From contig NZ_CP059068.1 in the NCBI RefSeq assembly GCF_017798165.1, positions 3,782,001 through 3,846,000 on the forward strand: a DNA stretch of 64,000 nt, written 5' to 3'. Below are positions 34,778-44,974 of this stretch, piece by piece. The notes under the pieces were generated by a model. The model had not been told where the DNA came from and did no database searches. It was given only the letters and a program-made list of their open reading frames with translations. The DNA is from Rhodoferax sp. AJA081-3. Its GTDB lineage: Bacteria; Pseudomonadota; Gammaproteobacteria; Burkholderiales; Burkholderiaceae_C. A program made the position numbers and the translations under genes. Position 1 is the stretch's first letter; each line of letters starts with the position of its first letter.

Positions 34778-35167
34778 ATGAAACTGTCGAAACCCCAATC
34801 CTGGTTGTTCATCGGTGCCTGTGTGGTCGGAGCCCTTGCCATGGGCGCATGCACCAGCAAGCTCAAGGCGCCCGCCACCGCCGATGTCGCGGTATCGCAG
34901 GCCGCAGTGGAAAACGCCAGCAGCGCCGACGGAACCGAATTCGCACCGGTCGAGATGCAGGCCGCTCGCAGCAAGCTGGCCGCCGCCAAGGCTGCCCTGG
35001 CTGCCAAGGACTACAAGGCCGCAACCGACTACGCCAACCAGGCCCAGGCCGACGCCAAGCTCGCACAGGCCAAGGCGGGTTCTGCCAAGGCCCAGGCCGT
35101 ATCGGCCACGCTGCAGGAAGACATCCGTGTTCTGCGCAGTGAACTCGACCGCGCCGGCACCCAGTAA
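34778..35167 (+). CDS. DUF4398 domain lipoprotein
   Basis: A 129-residue lipoprotein (lipobox MGAC near residue 26) with a helical Ala/Lys-rich DUF4398 domain: FAPVEMQAARSKLAAAKAALAAKDYKAATDYANQAQADAKLAQ. It starts with AAGAAGAAA upstream. DUF4398 proteins are periplasmic, outer-membrane-attached, of unknown function, and often precede OmpA-type proteins with the same domain, as here 24 bases downstream. It is divergent from the other OmpA gene. Confidence 0.8.
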   Translation: MKLSKPQSWLFIGACVVGALAMGACTSKLKAPATADVAVSQAAVENASSADGTEFAPVEMQAARSKLAAAKAALAAKDYKAATDYANQAQADAKLAQAKAGSAKAQAVSATLQEDIRVLRSELDRAGTQ

Positions 35168-35191
35168 TTCATTTCCAAAAAAGTAAACACC

Positions 35192-36124
35192 ATGAAAAAA
35201 AACCACATCTCCATCCTGCTGGCTGGCACCGTATTGCTGTTGGGCGCTTGCGCCAGCGGCCCCAAAACCACCACGTTGCTGGAACAGGTTCGTATGGACC
35301 ACGCGCAGGCCCAGGGCAACCCCAAGGTTGCGACCTATGCCGCACTGGAAATGCAGTCGGCCACCGAAGCCCTGGCCAAAGCCAACGCAGCGGCCAAAGA
35401 ACGCGAGAGCCTGGAAACCGTGGACAAGCTGGCCTACCTGACCAAGCAAAAAATTGCCCTGGCCAATGAAGTAGCCAGCCGTAAGTCTTCAGAGGCGGAG
35501 ATTGCCGGCTCTGCCGCCGTGCGCGACCAGGTGCGCCTGGACCAGCGTACACAAGAGGCCAACCAGGCCCGCATGAAAGCTGAAGAGGCTGAGCGCGCCG
35601 CGCAGGCCGCACGCGATGCCGCCGCCGCTGCCACACAACAAAAAAACCAGGCCCAGGCCAACGAATCCGAGGCACAACGTTTGGCAGCCGAAGCACTGGC
35701 GCGCAACCAGCAACTCGAAGCCCAACTTGCCGAGTTGTCGGCCAAGAAAACCGAGCGGGGTCTCATCATCACCCTGGGCGATGTGTTGTTCTCTGTGGAC
35801 CAGGCACGGCTCAATGCCGACGGTGTGCGTATGGTGCAGCGTCTGGCCACGGTCTTGCAACAGAACCCCAAGCGCAGCGTACTGATTGAAGGGCATACCG
35901 ACAGCACCGGCAGCACACAACACAACCAGGAACTGTCAGAGCGCCGTTCCATGGCCGTGCGCGATGCATTGTTGGAGCTGGGTGTGCCACGCGGACAGAT
36001 CGCCGTGCGCGGTTATGGCGAAGCCTATCCCGTTGCGGCCAATGACACCGCCATGAACCGCCAGATGAACCGGCGCGTGGAGATTGTGTTGTCCGACGAA
36101 CGCGGTGTGATCACACCCCGCTGA
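35192..36124 (+). CDS. DUF4398-OmpA family lipoprotein
   Basis: A 310-residue lipoprotein with lipobox LGAC near residue 20. A DUF4398-like helical region (about 30-85) and a long coiled coil rich in Ala, Glu and Gln (about 85-190) are followed by an OmpA C-terminal domain (about 195-305) with the GDVLFSVDQARL strand, IEGHTDSTGSTQHNQELSERR and a final NRQMNRRVEIVLSD. It should attach to the outer membrane by lipid and to peptidoglycan by the OmpA domain. It probably forms an operon with the preceding DUF4398 gene. Confidence 0.85.
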   Translation: MKKNHISILLAGTVLLLGACASGPKTTTLLEQVRMDHAQAQGNPKVATYAALEMQSATEALAKANAAAKERESLETVDKLAYLTKQKIALANEVASRKSSEAEIAGSAAVRDQVRLDQRTQEANQARMKAEEAERAAQAARDAAAAATQQKNQAQANESEAQRLAAEALARNQQLEAQLAELSAKKTERGLIITLGDVLFSVDQARLNADGVRMVQRLATVLQQNPKRSVLIEGHTDSTGSTQHNQELSERRSMAVRDALLELGVPRGQIAVRGYGEAYPVAANDTAMNRQMNRRVEIVLSDERGVITPR

Positions 36125-36152
36125 GGACCCGAGCCCAACCTACACCTGCGCC

Positions 36153-36395
36153 ATGAAAGCCAATACCCACACCGCCCGCTCCTGGAGCACGGCCTCCTTT
36201 GGTGGCAAAACGGATACATCCCCCGTTGAGCTCTTGTCCCTGGGCGACCACCTGGGTGCTTGCAAGAGCCCGCATGGGAACCTGTTTGCACTGCACTGCA
36301 TGGCCGAGGCAACACGCGGGTTTTTGGCGGCACGCTTCATGACGACGCTGACAGGGCTTGGGCTGCTCGTCGCGGTCGTGGCGTTGATGCTGTAG
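36153..36395 (+). CDS. Small hypothetical membrane protein
   Basis: An 80-residue frame with mostly G/C third positions, ending in a hydrophobic segment (FMTTLTGLGLLVAVVALML). The N-terminal part has no family I recognise; a CKSPHGNLFALHCMAE stretch holds two cysteines. Its TAG ends three bases before the glucan synthase ATG and is in the same reading frame as it, so translation is likely coupled. No clear ribosome site is visible upstream. It may be a small partner of the synthase. Confidence 0.45.
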   Translation: MKANTHTARSWSTASFGGKTDTSPVELLSLGDHLGACKSPHGNLFALHCMAEATRGFLAARFMTTLTGLGLLVAVVALML

Positions 36396-36398
36396 TCC

Positions 36399-39300
36399 AT
36401 GGCGCATTCCGCCCTGGCAGGCTTGCTCCCGGGCGCAACGCCTGCACTGTGCGACATGCTGGACCCGTCCCGCGGACCGGTCCAGCCCCCCATACGGTCT
36501 GAAATATTTGGTGCGCAGCGGTTTGCACAACATGGTCAAACCCTGGGCGTCACCCACCGGGCCGAATCGGTTTCCATCTTTGCGGCCACATTTTTCCCGC
36601 GTCTCAAGAGCAACATCCAGGTACTGCGTGAGGCGCACCGCTACATTGGTGTGCAAGCCAGTACCGGCTACGACGTCAGCCCCGCAGCCGAATGGCTGCT
36701 GGACAACTTTCACACCATAGAAGCCCAGCTCAAGGAAATCCACGAGGGATTGCCGCGCAGCTACTTTCGCAGCCTGCCCGTGCTGCTGGACGAACCCCTG
36801 GCCGGTCTGCCGCGGGTGTATGGCGTGGCCTGGGCCTTTGTTGCCCACACCGATGGGGCTTTTGACGAAACCCTGTTGGCGCATTTCCTGAAGGCGTACC
36901 AGGAGGTACGCGAACTCAAGCTCAGCGAAGTCTGGGCGCTGCCAACCACCTTGCGTGTGGTGCTGATTGAAAACCTGCGCCGGCTGGCGGAGCGCGTGGC
37001 CACCAACAAGGCGGCCCGCGAGGCTGCCAACATCTGTTTTGACCGCATTGACAGTTACGACGCCGATGCGCTGGACACACTGCTGGCGCTGCTGACCGCG
37101 CGCGGTGTGGGGCGTGTATTTTTGGCGCAGATGGCCCAGCGCCTGCAAGACCGGCGCACCGCCGGGGACGACAACGGGCAGACCTTGGTGCAAAACTGGT
37201 TGCGTATAGCGCTGCCCGACCTGGGCGCCATGCAGATCCAGCAAACCGCCGACCAGGCCCAGGACAATTTGAGCGTCAGCAATGCGGTCATGTCATTGCG
37301 CGCCATTGGGGATGCGGACTGGTCGGGCATCATTGCGCGCAGCAGCGCCCTGATGCAGCTGATGCTGACCTCGCCTCTGTTTTCTGCAGAAGAAGACGCC
37401 ACCCGCGACCAGACCCTGCACGCCATCGAGAAGCTGGCCCGGCGCAGTGGCCAGAGTGAAGTGGCGATAGCGCAGGCCCTGTTGCGGCTGATGCACGCCG
37501 CAGACCCGGCCGACGGGGTGTCCATGGTGGCCCACCACTGGCTGCGCGGAGCAGGCCAGTCGGCCTTGGTGCAGGCCATAGGCCTGCCCGACCGGGCCGG
37601 TTTCTTTTGGCAAAACGGTGTGCACCGCCTGGCCTTGCCCGTTTACCTGCTGGTCTTGACCGGCGTCCTGTCACTGCTGGTGTGGTGGCTGTTGCGCCAT
37701 GGTGTGGGCACGGTTGGTGATGGGGGCTACACCTGGTTGACACTGGTGTGTGGGGTGGCAATGGTGTTCCCCGCATCCGAAGCCGTGGTGGCCGTGGTCA
37801 ACCGGCTGATCAGCGAATCGGCCCGCCCACAGCATCTGCCCCGCCTGGCTCTGCTGGAGGGCATTCCACCCGAACACCGGGTGTTGGTGGTCATCCCCGG
37901 CATGTTGGCGTCTGCCGCCGCGACCCAGGAGCTGGTGCACCGGCTGGAACAGCACTACCTCGCCAACCCGGAACCCGAGGCGCAGTTTGCGCTGCTGACA
38001 GACTGGGCCGATGCCGATACCGCGCAGACCCCCAGCGACGGTGCTTTGCTGGCGCTGGCACAGCAGCAGATGGAAGCGCTCAATGCGCGCCACCCCCGCA
38101 CACCCGGCGCCACACCCGACGCCACCCCGGGCGTACCACGTTTTGTGTTGTTGCACCGCCCGCGCAGCTTTAGCCCAAGCGAACAACGCTGGATTGGCTG
38201 GGAGCGCAAACGCGGCAAGCTGGAGCAATTGGTGGCCGCCCTGGCCAGCGGTGGCCGCAAGAGTTTTCTGGACCTGGGCGTTGCCTCACAACTGGCCAGC
38301 AACACGCCCTACGTCGTCACATTGGACAGCGACACCCTGCTGCCCCCCGGCCGATTGCGCGAACTGGTCAGTGTGGCGGCCCACCCGCACAACCAGCCCA
38401 AGCTGGACACCCGTGGGCGCAAGGTTGTCAGCGGTTACGGCATCTTGCAGCCCCGCATCGTCACACCACTGCCGGCCGCCGAACTGGCCACGCCCTTCCA
38501 CTGGTTGTTTGCCGGCCAGTGTGGCATTGACCCCTATAGCGCAGCAAGCTCCGAGGTCTACCAGGACCTGTTTGGCGAAGGCACCTTCACGGGCAAAGGT
38601 TTGTTGCATGTGCAGACCCTGCACGCCGTGCTGGCGGACCGCCTGCCCGAGGGCCAGATACTGAGCCATGACCTGCTGGAGGGTGCGCTGGCCCGGTGTG
38701 CGACCGTGACCGACCTGTCCGTGGTGGAGGATGCCCCCTTCCACGCGGACGTGGCGGCTGCCCGTGTGCACCGCTGGACCCGCGGTGACTGGCAACTGCT
38801 GCCCATTCTGGCGGCGTCGGTCTTGCAACCCAGCCGGTATGGAATACGGGCCGTCAACCTCTGGAAAATGCTGGACAACCTGCGCCGCTCCTTGGTGGCG
38901 CCCTTGTCACTGGTGTTTTTGCTGGCCGCATTGGCGGGCGGTGCCGTGTCCCCCTGGATTGCACTGAGCCTGGTGTTCCTGGCGTTTTCCGCGGGGCCAC
39001 TGATGGGCGCACTCGCCGCGTTTTCGCCCCGCCAGGTGGACCTGGCCAAGCTGCGATTTTTTGTGGAGGCGGTGGTAGACCTGGGGCGTGCCCTGTTTGG
39101 TGGTCTGTGGCATGTCGCGCAGCTGGTACAGCAGTCGCTGCTGGCGGTTGACGCCATCACCCGCGCTGTACACCGCACCTTCATCAGCCACCGCCAGTTG
39201 CTGCAGTGGACCACGGCCGCCGCCGCGCAGTCCGCCGCCAAGACCACACTGCCGGCCCTGGTGCGCCTGCATTGGCGTGCACCCACAGTCGCATTGGGCT

Positions 39301-42300
39301 TGCTTGCGGCACTGCTGGTGACCGGCACGCCCTACCCTGGGCTTGTGTCGGCGCTTTGCTTGTTATGGGCTGGCGCGCCCCTGTGGATCTGGTGGACCAG
39401 TCGCCCACTGTCACCGGTGATCGACACCGCGGTCTCTGCACCCGATGCCGTTTACCTGCACGGCGTAGCCCGTGACACCTGGCGTTTGTTCGAGCGTTGT
39501 GTGGGCCCTGAGGACCGGCACCTGCCACCCGACAACCTGCAGCTCACGCCGCACGATATGGTGGCCCACCGTACGTCGCCCACCAACATCGGCCTGTACC
39601 TGTTGAGTGTTGCCTGTGCGCGGCAGTTCGGCTGGATCGGCACGCAGGACATGCTGAGCCGTTTGCAGGCCACACTGGCCACACTGCTTGCGCTGGAGCG
39701 CCACCGCGGCCACTTCTTGAACTGGTACGACACCCAAAGCGGCGCCCCCCTGTTGCCCATGTATGTGTCCACGGTGGACAGTGGCAACCTCTCGGGTCAT
39801 TTGCTGGCGCTGTCCCAGGCCTGCCTGGAGCTGGCCCACGCGCCGCTGGACCGGGCGGCCCAGCAGCGCGCCGTGGCCCAGTCGCGTGCGCGCATGGCGC
39901 CGCTGTTGGCCGTGCGATCCCAGTTGCCGCCCCCGTTGCGCGACGAACTGCGTTGGATGCTGGCGGACCACCGCAACACCCTGCAATCGGCCGCACGCGA
40001 TCAGACCCTGGAGGCGGCCGATGCGGCTCATCAACTGCGCGCATTGGCACGGGCGTTTACCGCGTTGGCGTGGCAGGCCGACTTCACCTTTTTGTACCAC
40101 GGCAAACGCCGGCTCTTCCACATCGGTTACCGGGTGGCCGAACATCAGCGCGACTCCGCGTTCTACGATTTGCTGGCCTCAGAGTCCCGCCTGACCAGCC
40201 TGCTGGCGATTGCCAAAGGGGATGTGCCGGTGCGCCATTGGGCCGCACTGGGGCGCCCTTTCTTTGCGGTGGGTACCAGCGTAGGCCTGCGCTCCTGGAC
40301 CGGCTCCATGTTCGAGTACCTGATGCCCAGCCTGGTCATGGCCGAGCCCAAGGGCAGCGTCTTGCAGGCGGCCTGCTGTGCCGCATTGCGCGAGCAAATG
40401 GCGTTTACCCGGGCCCAAGGTCTGCCCTGGGGCGTGTCGGAGTCGGCCTATGCCGCCAGTGACCACACCCTGGCCTACCAGTACGCACCCCAGGGTGTGC
40501 CGCGCTTGGCCTTGCGCCGCACGCCGGTGGATGAGCTGGTCATTGCACCCTATGCAACGGCCCTGGTGGCCCAAATCGCACCGCGCAGCGCCACCCAGAA
40601 TTTACGGATGCTGGAGGGGCTGGGCGCGCGGGGCCGTTATGGTTTTATTGACGCATTGGATTACAGCCCGGCACGCCGTGTGGACGGCAAATCGTTCACG
40701 GCCGTGGAAACCGTCATGGCCCACCACCAGGGCATGAGTATTGTTGCGTTGACCAATACCCTGCTGCACGGGCTCGCGCAGCGCTGGGGCATGGCCGATG
40801 CGTCCATGGAGTCGGTTGCCTCGCTGCTGCATGAACCGGTGCCGCGTGCGGTGTCACTCTTGTATGCACCACCCCCCGCGTCGCGGCCCATGGCGCAGCA
40901 GCGTCGGCGGGTACCCAGCCTGCTGCGTGCCGTACAGCCGGGTGCGGCGGCAGTGGAGCCCACCCATTTGTTATCCAATGGCCGCTACAGCGTGTCGCTG
41001 CGCGCCAATGGTGCAGGCTGGAGCCGCTGGGGGCAGACCGGCATCACCCGCCAGCGTGACGACGCCTTGCGTGATGACCGCGGCAGCTTTTTCTACCTGC
41101 GCTGGGACCAACAGCGTTTGCCGGTGTCGTTGACACAACACCCCGCGCCAGACCCCAACGCCAGTTACCACAGCGTCTTCCATGCAGACCGTGTGTGTTT
41201 TGAGACCACGTGGCCCGACATCCACGCACAGACCACGGTCTGGGTCAGCCCCGAGGATGACATCGAATTCCGCAGGGTCGAGTTGCGCAATGACAGCGAC
41301 AGGACGCTGGACATCGAGCTGATCTCCGCGTTCGAACCCACGCTGGCCGATCGCCTGGCCGACGAAGCACACCCGGCCTTCACCAGTCTGTTTGTGCGGG
41401 CCGAATGGCTGGTTACACACCAGGCTTTGTTGTTCGAGCGCAAACCGCGCCTGCCCACCGAACAAGGCCTGCAGGCCGCACACTTTCTGACCACGTCTGA
41501 TTCCCGCATACTGGCCACGTCCCTGCAGACGGACCGGCAGCGCTGGTTGGGACGCAACCATTGCTCGGCGAACCCCTTGGCGTCGCTCGACCCCTTACCC
41601 TCAACCACCAACGAGACCAGCAAGGTCTTGGCAACCGGGCTGGACCCCATGTGTGCCCTGGCGGTCCAGGTCCGTCTTGCACCCCATGCGCGCATCCAGC
41701 TGACCTTTGCCACCGCGGTATCGGACAACGGCGCCACCTTGCGCGCGGTCATCGACAAGTACCGCCAGACCAACAATGTCAAACGTGCCTCCTTGATGTC
41801 GGCCACCCTGATGGGCATTCGCCTGCGGAGCCTGCGCATCAGTGCAGACAATTTTGCGGCCATGCAGACCCTGACCACGGCCATGGTGTTGACGCTGACA
41901 CGGCCCTCCTCACGCCCGCCAACAGTGGGCAGCGTAATGCCGGGGGTGTGTGACCGCCGCCTGCTGTGGCGTTTTGGTGTCTCGGGGGACCGGCCCATCA
42001 TTCTGGTGTCGGCCGGTGTGTTGCAGGGCTTGGGGCTGTTGCGGGTGATGGCGCAGGCGCTGAACTTCTGGGCCTGGGGTGGCATCGCGTGTGACGTGGT
42101 GGTGGTGAACTCCGAGCCCGCTTCTTACGACATGCCGCTGCAGCGCGAAATCGCCGCCCTGCGAGACCGCCATCTCTTTGATACCGGTGCCCCCCTGCGC
42201 CCTGCAGTGACAAGTTTTGTGCTGCTGCGGGCGGAGGAATTGACGGCAGATGAACTCAGCACCCTCAAGGCCCATGCGCGAGTGCGTTTGCATGCCGATG

Positions 42301-44855
42301 GCCGCCCCCTGGCACACCATGTGCAGGATTGGATGCACCTGCATGGGCAAGCCAGGGAAGAGCGGCAGGCGCGCCCTGGCCTGCGATTGCTGGCCAGTGC
42401 CCGCATAGGCCTGAGCGCCACCGCACCCAAAGGTGAGTTTCTGCAGGCATCGGGTGAGTTTGCCTTTGCGGTCAGTGCCGGTATTCGTCCCCTGCGGCCC
42501 TGGATCAATGTGTTGTCCAACCCGCGGTTTGGCGCACAGGTGTCTGAGGCCGGTAGTGGTTACACCTGGGCGGTCAATAGCCGCATGAACCAGCTGACAG
42601 CCTGGTCCAATGACCCGGTGTCAGACCCCCCCGCTGAGTGGTTTTTGCTGCAAGACCTCAAGACCCAGCAGGTCTGGAGCGCCACACCCAACGCCTGGGG
42701 TGCGGATGGCAGCCAGTACCAGATACGCCATGGCCAGGGCTACACCGTGATCAGCCACCACCGCGCGGGCCTGGAAATCAGTACACGCTGGTGTGTGGAC
42801 CCCGAATCATCGGTCAAACAGGTCTCGCTGGTCGTTGTCAACCGCAGCGCCAAGGCCGTGCAACTGCGTGTGCTGGGCCTGTTGGAATGGATGATGGGCG
42901 CCAACCGCGCAGACCGCGCAACCGTGCAGACCGAACACTGCCGCCAGCCCCAGCCCCATGGCAGTCTCTCGGTACTGTTGTGTACGCAGCGCGAACGCGG
43001 CGCAGGTTTTGGCGACGGCACCGCCTTCCTGAGCCTGGCCCGGGACGACGATGACACGGATGACTGGACCTGTGACCGGCGGGAATGTTTTGATGAACAC
43101 GGGCACCTCACATGGCCCACGCAGTTGGGGCGCCGCGCCGGGCTGGGGTTGGACCCCTGCGCCGCGCTTGCCACACGCATGGATGTGGGTGTGGGCGCCT
43201 CTGCAGAGTGTGTCTTTCTGGTCGGTTATGCAGAAAGTGCCGACGCGGCCCTGGTGCTGGCCACCGCGGCGGCGGCCGTGGCCACCGAGCAGCGCATGCA
43301 GTCCGTACACGACACCTGGAACCAGTTGTTGGGTGCAACGGTGGTGCAAACACCCGACCCCTTGTTTGATGCCATGGTCAACCGCTGGCTGCTGTACCAG
43401 ACAGTCACCTGCCGCCTGTGGGCCAAAGCCGGTTTCTACCAGGCCGGTGGCGCAACCGGTTTTCGGGACCAGTTACAAGACGCCATGGCGCTGGCCTGGG
43501 CCGCACCGCAGATGCTGCGGGACCAGATTGTGCTGTGCGCCTCGCGCCAGTTTGAACAGGGTGATGTGCAGCATTGGTGGCACGCACCCGCGGGCGCCGG
43601 TGTACGCACCCATTTTTCGGACGACCTGCTCTGGCTGCCCTATGCCTGCACACGTTATCTGCAGGTGACGGGTGACCATGCGCTGTTGGAACAGCAGGTG
43701 CCGTTTCTGGAAGGTGCGGCGATTCCCGATGGGGCAGAAGATGCCTACTACACACCGGCTGTCAGCGCACACACCGCGTCGGTTTATGAACATGCTGCAC
43801 GCGCCATCGACCGCAGCCTGCGGGTGGGCGCGCATGGTCTGCCGTTGATGGGTAGTGGGGACTGGAACGACGGCATGAACCGTGTGGGTATCGAAGGCCG
43901 TGGTGAGTCGGTCTGGTTGGCGTGGTTTCTGTGCCGCCTGGTCACTGACTTTGTGCCGCTGGCCGCCGCGCGCGGCGAGACAGCTCGTGTGCAGGCCTGG
44001 GAGGACGCCCTGCGGGGGTGGAAAGCCGCACTACAAGGACCTGCCTGGGATGGCCGCTGGTTCAAGCGGGCCTTTTTTGACAACGGTGAACCCCTGGGGT
44101 CCAGCGCCAATGCCGAGGCCCGCATAGACCTGATTGCGCAGTCGTGGGCGGTGTTGTCCGGCGCTGCACCACACGACATGCAAAGCATGGCCCTCTCGGC
44201 CATGGACACCGAACTGGTGGATGGGGAGCAGGGCTTGATCAAGTTGCTGGACCCGCCGTTCAGCCAGTCGCAACCCAGCCCGGGTTACATACAGGCCTAT
44301 CCGCCCGGTGTGCGCGAAAACGGGGGGCAGTACTCCCATGCGGGGGTCTGGGCCCTGATGGCACAGGCGGCGCGACCCAAAGACGCGCAGCATCCCAAGG
44401 GCGGTGGCGACGACCCGTACCGGTACTTCACCTATTTAAGCCCGGCACACCGTGCCAGCCACCTGACACGCGGCCTGGCCTACGCCGTCGAACCCTATGC
44501 CATGGCAGGGGATGTGTACACACAGCCCCCCTATGTCGGGCGTGGTGGCTGGAGCTGGTACACGGGTGCCGCCGCCTGGTTGCACCGCGCAGCGGTCGAG
44601 TCCATTTTTGGCCTGCAACTGGGTGTACAGGAACTGGTGTTCCAGCCCTGTTTGCCCGCGCACTGGGACCGTGCCGAGATGCGCCTGGTCCGTGGCGGGC
44701 GCAGCATGCGGTTTGTGTTCCTGCGGGCGAATCTGGGTGATGCGCTGGCGGCCACCACTGCCCTGGACGCCCATGCCCTGCGGCCCGGCCAGGCCCTGTT
44801 CTGGACCGATCTGGAGGGTGACAGCTGTTATGTCATTCCCCTGCTGGCGGATTAA
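36399..44855 (+). CDS. Cyclic beta-1,2-glucan synthase (NdvB/ChvB/Cgs family)
   Basis: A 2818-residue inner-membrane enzyme, the usual size for the family. The cytoplasmic N-terminal region (about 1-400) has the EIFGAQRFAQH start. Membrane segments lie near 408-470, 830-880 and 965-1005. A GT84 glycosyltransferase region runs from about 500 to 830, with DSDTLLPPGRLREL near 643, IDPYSAASSEVYQDLFGEG near 709 and a later LSHDLLEG. A glycoamylase-like domain occupies about 1290-1500, and GH94 phosphorylase-type domains lie from about 1520 to the end, with the catalytic acid motif GDWNDGMNR near 2487. It makes periplasmic cyclic glucans used in osmoadaptation and host or surface interaction. It follows OmpA/DUF4398 lipoprotein genes. 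Confidence 0.93.
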   Translation: MAHSALAGLLPGATPALCDMLDPSRGPVQPPIRSEIFGAQRFAQHGQTLGVTHRAESVSIFAATFFPRLKSNIQVLREAHRYIGVQASTGYDVSPAAEWLLDNFHTIEAQLKEIHEGLPRSYFRSLPVLLDEPLAGLPRVYGVAWAFVAHTDGAFDETLLAHFLKAYQEVRELKLSEVWALPTTLRVVLIENLRRLAERVATNKAAREAANICFDRIDSYDADALDTLLALLTARGVGRVFLAQMAQRLQDRRTAGDDNGQTLVQNWLRIALPDLGAMQIQQTADQAQDNLSVSNAVMSLRAIGDADWSGIIARSSALMQLMLTSPLFSAEEDATRDQTLHAIEKLARRSGQSEVAIAQALLRLMHAADPADGVSMVAHHWLRGAGQSALVQAIGLPDRAGFFWQNGVHRLALPVYLLVLTGVLSLLVWWLLRHGVGTVGDGGYTWLTLVCGVAMVFPASEAVVAVVNRLISESARPQHLPRLALLEGIPPEHRVLVVIPGMLASAAATQELVHRLEQHYLANPEPEAQFALLTDWADADTAQTPSDGALLALAQQQMEALNARHPRTPGATPDATPGVPRFVLLHRPRSFSPSEQRWIGWERKRGKLEQLVAALASGGRKSFLDLGVASQLASNTPYVVTLDSDTLLPPGRLRELVSVAAHPHNQPKLDTRGRKVVSGYGILQPRIVTPLPAAELATPFHWLFAGQCGIDPYSAASSEVYQDLFGEGTFTGKGLLHVQTLHAVLADRLPEGQILSHDLLEGALARCATVTDLSVVEDAPFHADVAAARVHRWTRGDWQLLPILAASVLQPSRYGIRAVNLWKMLDNLRRSLVAPLSLVFLLAALAGGAVSPWIALSLVFLAFSAGPLMGALAAFSPRQVDLAKLRFFVEAVVDLGRALFGGLWHVAQLVQQSLLAVDAITRAVHRTFISHRQLLQWTTAAAAQSAAKTTLPALVRLHWRAPTVALGLLAALLVTGTPYPGLVSALCLLWAGAPLWIWWTSRPLSPVIDTAVSAPDAVYLHGVARDTWRLFERCVGPEDRHLPPDNLQLTPHDMVAHRTSPTNIGLYLLSVACARQFGWIGTQDMLSRLQATLATLLALERHRGHFLNWYDTQSGAPLLPMYVSTVDSGNLSGHLLALSQACLELAHAPLDRAAQQRAVAQSRARMAPLLAVRSQLPPPLRDELRWMLADHRNTLQSAARDQTLEAADAAHQLRALARAFTALAWQADFTFLYHGKRRLFHIGYRVAEHQRDSAFYDLLASESRLTSLLAIAKGDVPVRHWAALGRPFFAVGTSVGLRSWTGSMFEYLMPSLVMAEPKGSVLQAACCAALREQMAFTRAQGLPWGVSESAYAASDHTLAYQYAPQGVPRLALRRTPVDELVIAPYATALVAQIAPRSATQNLRMLEGLGARGRYGFIDALDYSPARRVDGKSFTAVETVMAHHQGMSIVALTNTLLHGLAQRWGMADASMESVASLLHEPVPRAVSLLYAPPPASRPMAQQRRRVPSLLRAVQPGAAAVEPTHLLSNGRYSVSLRANGAGWSRWGQTGITRQRDDALRDDRGSFFYLRWDQQRLPVSLTQHPAPDPNASYHSVFHADRVCFETTWPDIHAQTTVWVSPEDDIEFRRVELRNDSDRTLDIELISAFEPTLADRLADEAHPAFTSLFVRAEWLVTHQALLFERKPRLPTEQGLQAAHFLTTSDSRILATSLQTDRQRWLGRNHCSANPLASLDPLPSTTNETSKVLATGLDPMCALAVQVRLAPHARIQLTFATAVSDNGATLRAVIDKYRQTNNVKRASLMSATLMGIRLRSLRISADNFAAMQTLTTAMVLTLTRPSSRPPTVGSVMPGVCDRRLLWRFGVSGDRPIILVSAGVLQGLGLLRVMAQALNFWAWGGIACDVVVVNSEPASYDMPLQREIAALRDRHLFDTGAPLRPAVTSFVLLRAEELTADELSTLKAHARVRLHADGRPLAHHVQDWMHLHGQAREERQARPGLRLLASARIGLSATAPKGEFLQASGEFAFAVSAGIRPLRPWINVLSNPRFGAQVSEAGSGYTWAVNSRMNQLTAWSNDPVSDPPAEWFLLQDLKTQQVWSATPNAWGADGSQYQIRHGQGYTVISHHRAGLEISTRWCVDPESSVKQVSLVVVNRSAKAVQLRVLGLLEWMMGANRADRATVQTEHCRQPQPHGSLSVLLCTQRERGAGFGDGTAFLSLARDDDDTDDWTCDRRECFDEHGHLTWPTQLGRRAGLGLDPCAALATRMDVGVGASAECVFLVGYAESADAALVLATAAAAVATEQRMQSVHDTWNQLLGATVVQTPDPLFDAMVNRWLLYQTVTCRLWAKAGFYQAGGATGFRDQLQDAMALAWAAPQMLRDQIVLCASRQFEQGDVQHWWHAPAGAGVRTHFSDDLLWLPYACTRYLQVTGDHALLEQQVPFLEGAAIPDGAEDAYYTPAVSAHTASVYEHAARAIDRSLRVGAHGLPLMGSGDWNDGMNRVGIEGRGESVWLAWFLCRLVTDFVPLAAARGETARVQAWEDALRGWKAALQGPAWDGRWFKRAFFDNGEPLGSSANAEARIDLIAQSWAVLSGAAPHDMQSMALSAMDTELVDGEQGLIKLLDPPFSQSQPSPGYIQAYPPGVRENGGQYSHAGVWALMAQAARPKDAQHPKGGGDDPYRYFTYLSPAHRASHLTRGLAYAVEPYAMAGDVYTQPPYVGRGGWSWYTGAAAWLHRAAVESIFGLQLGVQELVFQPCLPAHWDRAEMRLVRGGRSMRFVFLRANLGDALAATTALDAHALRPGQALFWTDLEGDSCYVIPLLAD

Positions 44856-44930
44856 AACTGTGGACCTAAAACACATGGGTACGCGGTTGGTGCGCCAGCA
44901 CACCGACGGAAAGCGGCCAGATTTTTATAG

Positions 44931-44959
44931 TTGACCCGTTCACTTGTCATTTTCTAATT
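44931..44959 (+). promoter_or_regulatory. Possible sigma-70 promoter of the BON lipoprotein gene
   Basis: TTGACC (44931-44936), a 16-17-base spacer, and TCTAAT/CTAATT (44953-44959), followed by the ribosome site CTGGAG before the ATG at 44975. The transcript would start close to the start codon. Confidence 0.4.
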
Positions 44960-44974
44960 TACTGGAGATTCATT

